Below, piece by piece: positions 28,624 through 32,650 of a DNA stretch of 32,650 nt (positions within the stretch are counted from its first letter, which is position 1; each line of letters opens with the position of its first letter). The stretch lies in assembly GCA_030591905.1 (NCBI GenBank), contig JAUVAE010000002.1, forward strand, positions 1 through 32,650, read 5' to 3'. This DNA is from Candidatus Komeilibacteria bacterium. GTDB lineage: Bacteria > Patescibacteriota > Patescibacteriia > UBA1558 > S5-K13. The position numbers were made by a program, and so were the translations under genes. The notes beneath the pieces were generated by a model, which saw only the letters and a program-made list of their open reading frames with translations, did not search any database and was not told the DNA's origin.

Positions 28624-29489
28624 TTCTTCAATTTTATAACCATAATTCTATTAAGACCTTGCAGGTCTTTTTTTATTTGAATAGTAAGTTTAGAATATAT
28701 CTTTTTTATGTAAGTAGTTAAAGGTTTAATTTGTTTTGGATCCAGTTCTATTAAAATATATTTTGGTTGATATTTGCCTGTCTGCCGGTAGGCATGGAGT
28801 TTAGAAATTTGTTCAAATAATTTTTGATAATAATAAAGCCCATTTTTACCCCCATATAAAGCTTCTATAGGTTCGTAGCGGATTGATTTATCAGTATATT
28901 TATTTTTTAAATAAGGTAAATTAGCTATCAAAATGTCTATTTTTTCTTTTTTTAATTTATCTAAAAGGTTTGATTTGATAAATTTAATTTTAGAACTTAC
29001 TTTGTTTAATTGAGCATTCTTTTTTGCTATTTGTAGTGCTTTAGCAGAAATATCTGTAGCAGTTATTTTTTTAACGCCGTTTTTTACTAGACTAATAGCA
29101 ATACATCCCGAGCCAGTACCAATTTCAACAATTCGTAGGCGACCCGTCGGGTCAGCTTCAACGACCCGACGGGTCGCATCCACAAGTAATTCGGTTTCTG
29201 GTCGAGGGATTAAAACATTTTCATTAACTTTGAATTTTAAACCATAAAATTCTTTGTAGCCTAAAGTATAAGGAATTGGATAATAGGCACTTCTTTTTTC
29301 AATTAAGCTTTGGTATTTTTTAGTTTGTTTCTGATTTAATTTTAATTCTGGATAAGTATATAAATATTCTTTGTTCTTTTTTAAAACTAGAGATAATAAT
29401 AATTCAGCATCTAAATATGCTGAATCTATTTGAGAATCATTTAATTTTTTTGTCCCCCAGATTAAAATTTTTCGCAAATCATTTTTCAT
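28620..29489 (-). CDS. prmC: Release factor glutamine methyltransferase PrmC
   Basis: From the ATG at 29489 the protein has 289 residues; the start overlaps the prfA stop by 11 bases, as expected for coupled genes. LIPRPETELLV, the SAM-binding VEIGTGSGCIAISL, ATDIS and KDLQGLNR are PrmC/HemK landmarks. The active-site motif reads NLPY (190-193) in place of the usual NPPY. PrmC methylates the GGQ glutamine of release factors such as the PrfA encoded just upstream. Two GC-rich palindromes lie inside the gene and code for residues 105-117 and 232-239. A plus-strand terminator for tmk is contained in its last 60 bases. Confidence 0.93.
   Translation of the reverse strand: MKNDLRKILIWGTKKLNDSQIDSAYLDAELLLSLVLKKNKEYLYTYPELKLNQKQTKKYQSLIEKRSAYYPIPYTLGYKEFYGLKFKVNENVLIPRPETELLVDATRRVVEADPTGRLRIVEIGTGSGCIAISLVKNGVKKITATDISAKALQIAKKNAQLNKVSSKIKFIKSNLLDKLKKEKIDILIANLPYLKNKYTDKSIRYEPIEALYGGKNGLYYYQKLFEQISKLHAYRQTGKYQPKYILIELDPKQIKPLTTYIKKIYSKLTIQIKKDLQGLNRIMVIKLKN
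28653..28676 (+). terminator. tmk terminator inside the prmC 3' end
   Basis: AAGACCT (28653-28659) and AGGTCTT (28663-28669) form a perfect 7-bp stem with loop TGC, followed by TTTTTATTT on the plus strand. On the minus strand the same bases code for the conserved KDLQG motif of PrmC. Confidence 0.75.
28775..28794. repeat. CCTGCC-family palindrome inside prmC
   Basis: TGCCTGTCTGCCGGTAGGCA lies in frame and codes for HAYRQTGK between two normal PrmC segments. The word equals that at 13156-13177. Confidence 0.8.
29139..29177. repeat. GACCCG palindrome inside prmC
   Basis: GCGACCCGTCGGGTC (29139-29153) and GACCCGACGGGTCGC (29163-29177) form a perfect 15-bp stem with a 9-base loop. It codes for residues 105-117 (TRRVVEADPTGR and flanks), just before the SAM-binding motif, and is far more GC-rich than the rest of the gene. 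Confidence 0.85.
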
Positions 29490-30525
29490 TGCGGTAATAT
29501 TCTTTAAGTTTAGTGATAAATTCATTAATATCACCATCAAGTATTTTGTCTAAGTTATGAGAAGTTAAATTAATTCGATGATCGGTGATTCTATTTTGAG
29601 GAAAATTATAAGTTCTAATTTTTTCAGACCTATCACCAGAACCAATTTGTGATTTTCTATTATCAGAAAGTTCTTTCATTCTTTTTTCCTCTTCATAAGC
29701 TAAAACTCTAGATTTTAGAACTTTCATAGCACTTTCTTTGTTTTGAGTTTGAGATCTTTCATCCTGACAAGAAACAACTATATCGGTCGGTAAATGAGTA
29801 ATTCGCACAGCAGAGTAGGTTGTATTTACACCCTGACCTCCTTTACCCGAAGAACAAAAGGTATCTACTCTTAAATCTTTATCTTCGATAACTAAGTCAA
29901 AGTCTTCAGCTTCAGGTAAAACAGCAACTGTGGCTGCAGAAGTATGAATTCGACCAGCTTTTTCAGTTTCGGGAACTCTTTGAACTCGATGAACGCCACT
30001 TTCATATTTTAAAGTTCCAAAAGCATTATCGCCAGTAATTGAGAATACTATTTCTTTAAATCCACCAATACCTATTTTGTTTTCGTTAATAATTTTAATT
30101 TTATAATTATTTTTTTCAGCAAAACGAGAATACATTCGAAAAAGATCTGCTGCAAATAAAGCAGATTCATCGCCACCTGTTCCAGCTCGAATTTCCATGA
30201 TGGCATTTTTTTTATCTAGAGGAGAGGAGGGTTTTATTAATTCATCCGTTTCGTTTTCTAATTTTTGAAATTTTTTTTCTAGTTTTGGTCTTTCATCTTC
30301 AGCTAATTTTTTAAACTCTTCATCTGTAGATTTTAAGGCCTCTTCACATTCTCTAATTTGTTTTTGGAGATTTTCTAATTCATCTAGATTATTAATTACT
30401 TTTTTAACTTCATTGTATTCTTTAGATATGCTTTGTACTTTTTTGTGATCATTAAAAACAGCTGGATCATTCATTTGTTTTTCCAGTTCTATAAATTTGT
30501 CTTTAAATTCTTTATTTGTAATCAT
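29479..30525 (-). CDS. prfA: Peptide chain release factor 1
   Basis: The 348-residue protein is a class I release factor. A helical N-terminal domain is followed by MEIRAGTGGDESALFA and RVQRVPETEKAGRIHTS, where P-E-T occupies the PxT codon-reading motif that marks RF1 (UAA/UAG). SSGKGGQGVNTT holds the GGQ that triggers peptide release. DERSQTQNKESAMKVL is also typical. TGA is used as a normal stop by several genes here, so an RF2 gene must lie elsewhere. It sits between rpmE and prmC; PrmC methylates its GGQ glutamine. Confidence 0.97.
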   Translation of the reverse strand: MITNKEFKDKFIELEKQMNDPAVFNDHKKVQSISKEYNEVKKVINNLDELENLQKQIRECEEALKSTDEEFKKLAEDERPKLEKKFQKLENETDELIKPSSPLDKKNAIMEIRAGTGGDESALFAADLFRMYSRFAEKNNYKIKIINENKIGIGGFKEIVFSITGDNAFGTLKYESGVHRVQRVPETEKAGRIHTSAATVAVLPEAEDFDLVIEDKDLRVDTFCSSGKGGQGVNTTYSAVRITHLPTDIVVSCQDERSQTQNKESAMKVLKSRVLAYEEEKRMKELSDNRKSQIGSGDRSEKIRTYNFPQNRITDHRINLTSHNLDKILDGDINEFITKLKEYYRNEK

Positions 30526-30641
30526 CCTATTAGATAATTTATTTTTTAAATATGTTTTTAGGTATGAGGCGTTCCTGAGTAGATAATTTATTAATTATCT
30601 AACAGGACACGTATATTTATTATATATTGTTTTATAAAATA
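30526..30641. repeat. Hairpin-rich spacer between rpmE and prfA
   Basis: AGATAAT and ATTATCT pair around TTATTA (about 30580-30599). A related TTAGATAATTTA occurs at 30530-30541, and CTAACAGGAC at 30599-30608 echoes the TTAACAGG elements. No gene is seen in it. Confidence 0.45.
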
Positions 30642-30675
30642 AAAACACTCTTATTTAAATATAAAAGAGTGTTTT
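30642..30675 (-). terminator. Terminator or attenuator after rpmE
   Basis: AAAACACTCTT and AAGAGTGTTTT form an 11-bp stem. On the minus strand the stem ends in T bases followed by TATTTTAT, so it can terminate the rpmE message ahead of prfA. Confidence 0.75.
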
Positions 30676-30688
30676 AATATATGTGAAG

Positions 30689-30982
30689 CTATTTTTCAAT
30701 TTTTACTTTTTTGGCTTTAGTTTTTTTAGCTGTATTTCTGACTTTTTTAGCCTTCTTTCCAACTTTAGTTTTAGCTACTTTAGCTTGACTAGCAAGACGT
30801 TTTTCGTATTTGTTAATAATTCCAGCGTCATCAATTAATTTTTGTTTACCAGTATAAAAAGGATGACATTTAGAACATAATTCAACTTCTAATTTTTCGT
30901 TTGTTGAGCCAACTTCAAAAGTATTGCCACAAGTACAGATGACTTTTGCTTTATGATATTTTGGATGGATATCTTTTTTCAT
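30689..30982 (-). CDS. rpmE: 50S ribosomal protein L31, zinc form, with basic tail
   Basis: The first ~65 of 97 residues form L31: MKKDIHPKYH, the zinc ligands C16 and C18 in CTCG and C36 and C39 in CSKC, then HPFYTGKQKLIDDAGIINKYEKR. All four cysteines are present, so this is the zinc-binding C+ form. The last ~30 residues are Lys/Ala-rich and extend beyond the usual end, like the basic tail on the sigma factor in this window. It is first in the minus-strand order rpmE-prfA-prmC, a common arrangement, with a strong promoter about 22 bases upstream. Confidence 0.95.
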   Translation of the reverse strand: MKKDIHPKYHKAKVICTCGNTFEVGSTNEKLEVELCSKCHPFYTGKQKLIDDAGIINKYEKRLASQAKVAKTKVGKKAKKVRNTAKKTKAKKVKIEK

Positions 30983-31010
30983 AAATTTTTATTGATTTAG
31001 TTATAAAAAG

Positions 31011-31039
31011 ATAATAGCAGATATCTAATAATAAATCAA
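31011..31039 (-). promoter_or_regulatory. Promoter of rpmE-prfA-prmC
   Basis: Read on the minus strand, TTGATT (31039-31034), a 17-base spacer and TGCTATTAT (31019-31011) form an extended -10 promoter, with a start about 22 bases before the rpmE ATG. Confidence 0.75.
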
Positions 31040-31069
31040 GGGTTTGTATAAGGTTTTTAAAAGATAATA

Positions 31070-31098
31070 TTGACTTAAATAATAATATGTGATATTAT
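31070..31098 (+). promoter_or_regulatory. Promoter of the lipoprotein gene
   Basis: TTGACT (31070-31075), a 17-base spacer and TGATATTAT (extended -10, 31090-31098). The layout is the same as for the 13556 gene. Confidence 0.78.
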
Positions 31099-31125
31099 AT
31101 GATATTGAAATAAGGAGGAGAGAAG

Positions 31126-31470
31126 ATGAAAAGATTTATTTTATTATTTATTGTAATGTTGATTTTGTTGGCTTGTTCTAGCAATATAGCGTATTCTAGC
31201 AAATATAATGTTTCCGAAAATGAAGAATACATTTTTGCTTGGGCAGAGGATCTAACGTTTGCAAAAGCCTTACATAAATGTAAAGAAAATATTTGTCTTT
31301 ATTATGGCTATGTTGACGAGCTGAATTCTCAAGAAAAATGGTTGATAGTTGAAACAAGTGTTTTTAATGTAGAAATTGTTGATCGGTTTCAAATTAGAGA
31401 TACTGAACGACGTTGTGTGTCTATCAAAATTTTTAAATCAAAAAATAAACATTTAATAAAGCGGGAGTAA
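31126..31470 (+). CDS. Small predicted lipoprotein
   Basis: The 114-residue protein begins MKRFILLFIVMLILLACSS, a classic type II signal peptide with lipobox LLAC (Cys17), so the mature protein should be lipid-anchored outside the membrane. About 98 residues follow, with a mixed strand/helix pattern and three further cysteines (KCKENIC and RRC), which could form disulfides. AAGGAGGAG at 31112-31120 is a very strong ribosome binding site. A terminator overlaps the stop codon. The family is not recognised. Confidence 0.8.
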   Translation: MKRFILLFIVMLILLACSSNIAYSSKYNVSENEEYIFAWAEDLTFAKALHKCKENICLYYGYVDELNSQEKWLIVETSVFNVEIVDRFQIRDTERRCVSIKIFKSKNKHLIKRE

Positions 31471-31484
31471 TTCTCGCTTTTTTG
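31459..31484 (+). terminator. Terminator overlapping the lipoprotein stop codon
   Basis: AAGCGGGAG (31459-31467) and TTCTCGCTT (31471-31479) pair over 9 positions with two G-T pairs around the stop codon TAA as the loop, followed by TTTTTG. Confidence 0.8.
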
Positions 31485-31486
31485 TT

Positions 31487-31516
31487 AAATGAAAAAATCA
31501 CCAGCTTTAGCTGGTG
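31487..31516 (-). terminator. Minus-strand terminator downstream of repeat copy B
   Basis: CACCAGC (31499-31505) and GCTGGTG (31510-31516) form a 7-bp stem. On the minus strand it is followed by ATTTTTTCATTT. No minus-strand gene ends here, so a transcript through the repeat at 31611-31840 is a candidate. Confidence 0.65.
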
Positions 31517-31610
31517 TGTGCGTTTGAAAGCGTAGCGGTTTGTTTAGCACATTATTGTGCGATCTGTATTAAATACCATTATTTATTTTATTTAAACAAT
31601 GTCTTGCTAC

Positions 31611-31840
31611 GTTGATAGCATACTGAATAAGATTTTTCATTGTTTTGAGATAACTTTTCTTTAACTACCTTTTTCTAGAAAAAGGTAGTGCCAAAAAGTC
31701 GCGTCTAGACAAAAATTTAGAGAATTTATCATTCAGCTAAATGAATTTCAATATTCGTCATTCCCATTCCTCGTAGAAATTCTATTCAGCTTCTTTCAAA
31801 TTGTATCTAAATATTTTATAGGACGCAGAAAATACAAAAA
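31611..31840. repeat. Structured ~235 bp repeat, copy B
   Basis: It aligns to 5070-5308 from GTTGATAGCA onward. Its central hairpin is a perfect palindrome, with ACTACCTTTTTC opposing GAAAAAGGTAGT (31663-31688). A second stem pairs AGCTAAAT with ATTCAGCT plus GAATTTC/GAAATTC. Compared with copy A the arms differ but still pair. It fills most of the 597-base gene-free stretch 31471-32067. Confidence 0.65.
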
Positions 31841-31878
31841 GATGGCTTTATTTTTTAATGAATTGAAAATTGAATCAT

Positions 31879-31901
31879 TACCTGCCTGCCGGTAGGCAGG
31901 G
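31879..31901. repeat. CCTGCC-family palindrome upstream of rpsB
   Basis: CCTGCCTGCCGGTAGGCAGG is the canonical form of the family scattered in this window. Confidence 0.85.
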
Positions 31902-31940
31902 ATATTAAATTAAAATTTAAAATTAGAAATTGAAAATTCA

Positions 31941-31968
31941 AAAAACTCCAATCCAAGCGGAGTTTTTG
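31941..31968. terminator. Bidirectional terminator-like hairpin before the rpsB promoter
   Basis: AAAAACTCC (31941-31949) and GGAGTTTTT (31959-31967) pair perfectly and give T-runs on both strands. Confidence 0.75.
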
Positions 31969-31979
31969 CTATAAAAGCA

Positions 31980-32008
31980 TTGCCAAAGATAATTTATTAT
32001 GTTATCAT
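31980..32008 (+). promoter_or_regulatory. rpsB promoter
   Basis: TTGCCA (31980-31985), a 17-base spacer and TGTTATCAT (extended -10, 32000-32008), about 60 bases before the ATG. Confidence 0.7.
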
Positions 32009-32067
32009 CTAATTACTATTTTAGCTATTTTAGTTAGAATAGTTTCTTATTAAATAATTTATAAAAT

Positions 32068-32650
32068 ATGAAAACAGTATCAATTTTAGATTTATTGAAG
32101 AGTGGAGCTCATTTTGGGCATCAAAAATCAAAACGTTATCCAAAAATGGATAAGTACATTTTTGGTCTTAAAAATGGTACTCATATCATTAATCTAGAAG
32201 AAACAATCAAATCCTTGGAAGGTGTTTCTAAATTTATCAAAAAAATGGTTGCTGATGATGGTCAAATTCTTTTTATTGGAACAAAGAGACAAGCCAAAGC
32301 AATTATTAAAGAAAATGCTGAAAAATGTAATATGCCTTATGTAATTTTCCGTTGGATAGGTGGAACTTTTACAAATTTTAAGAATATTTATAAACTTCCT
32401 AAAAAATTAAAAGAACTAGAAGAAAATAAAGAAAAAGGAACTTATAAAGATAATACTAAAAAGGAACAATTGATTATTGATCGGGAAATTACAAAATTTC
32501 AAGAAATGGTAGAGGGAATTAGAAATATGGAAAAATTACCAGCAGCAGTTTTTGTTGTTGATATTAAGAATGAAAATACAGCCGTAGAAGAAGCGATTAA
32601 AAAGAATATTCCAATTATTGCTATTACAGATACAAATGTTAATCCTGAAA
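32068..32650 (+). CDS. rpsB: 30S ribosomal protein S2, 3' end missing
   Basis: The frame starts MKTVSILDLLKSGAHFGHQ, the typical S2 start, and continues with HIINLEETIKSL, ILFIGTKRQAKAII, FRWIGGTFTNFKNI and LPAAVFVVDIKNENTAVEEA to the window edge, giving about 194 residues of an expected ~240 or more. S2 binds late in 30S assembly and helps recruit S1 and mRNA. A promoter and a terminator-like hairpin lie just upstream, so this begins a new unit; tsf is the usual next gene. Confidence 0.96.
   Translation, partial: MKTVSILDLLKSGAHFGHQKSKRYPKMDKYIFGLKNGTHIINLEETIKSLEGVSKFIKKMVADDGQILFIGTKRQAKAIIKENAEKCNMPYVIFRWIGGTFTNFKNIYKLPKKLKELEENKEKGTYKDNTKKEQLIIDREITKFQEMVEGIRNMEKLPAAVFVVDIKNENTAVEEAIKKNIPIIAITDTNVNPE

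Noticed and set aside
1..32650. Recoded UGA (Gracilibacteria-type genetic code)
   Set aside because: UGA ends several well-bounded genes (at 748, 7764, 27922 and the prfA stop at 29479) and no recognised protein needs UGA as a sense codon.
1..32650. CRISPR array or transposase-bearing insertion sequence
   Set aside because: No regularly spaced repeat-spacer pattern and no transposase or integrase domain were found; the repeats are short palindromes without coding capacity.

Overview
This is an AT-rich bacterial chromosome segment that reads well in the standard bacterial code, with TGA used as an ordinary stop. Several things point to a Candidatus Patescibacteria (CPR) genome of Parcubacteria type: small compact genes, short or absent Shine-Dalgarno sites, a DUF5671 membrane protein and cohesin/dockerin-like surface proteins, a sigma factor with a lysine-rich head, and very many short GC-rich palindromes in the spacers. 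This placement is inferred from gene style; no rRNA is present. Ribosomal protein L1, which some Parcubacteria lack, is encoded here.

Layout. Positions 1-4824 hold four cell-surface genes: a membrane-anchored protein cut by the window edge, a secreted Cys-rich protein ending in a dockerin-like module, and two membrane-anchored proteins starting with cohesin-like modules. Positions 4825-5443 are gene-free and packed with repeats. Positions 5444-9486 carry DUF1653, an S41 protease, a deoxyribosyltransferase-like protein, an AlkD-type glycosylase and a patatin-fold protein that has lost its catalytic serine. Positions 9587-13118 are dnaG-rpoD. Positions 13191-14867 hold tRNA-Asn and a run of small genes, including a PadR regulator. 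Positions 15085-17165 hold an atypical nucleotidyltransferase, an atypical radical SAM protein and a convergent NUDIX gene. A membrane-anchored beta-propeller protein follows at 17324-19516.

Positions 19579-23358 are the secE-nusG-rplK-rplA block, interrupted by a four-helix-bundle (23S IVS-type) gene and a DUF5671 gene. At 23477-24751 a DMT-type transporter is fused in frame to a riboflavin kinase domain. Positions 24833-28623 are a thymidylate supply cluster: dCMP deaminase, a P-loop kinase, dUTPase, ThyA, DHFR and Tmk. On the minus strand, 30982-28620 is rpmE-prfA-prmC behind a clear promoter. The window ends with a small lipoprotein gene, a second repeat-rich gap and the start of rpsB.

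For novelty the main points are: the adjacent cohesin and dockerin genes; the transporter-riboflavin kinase fusion; the nucleotidyltransferase/radical SAM pair with altered metal and cluster ligands; a diverged ~235 bp repeat present twice whose hairpins show compensatory changes; and GC-rich palindromes inserted inside the reading frames of rpoD and prmC. All assignments come from reading the sequence. No database search was run.
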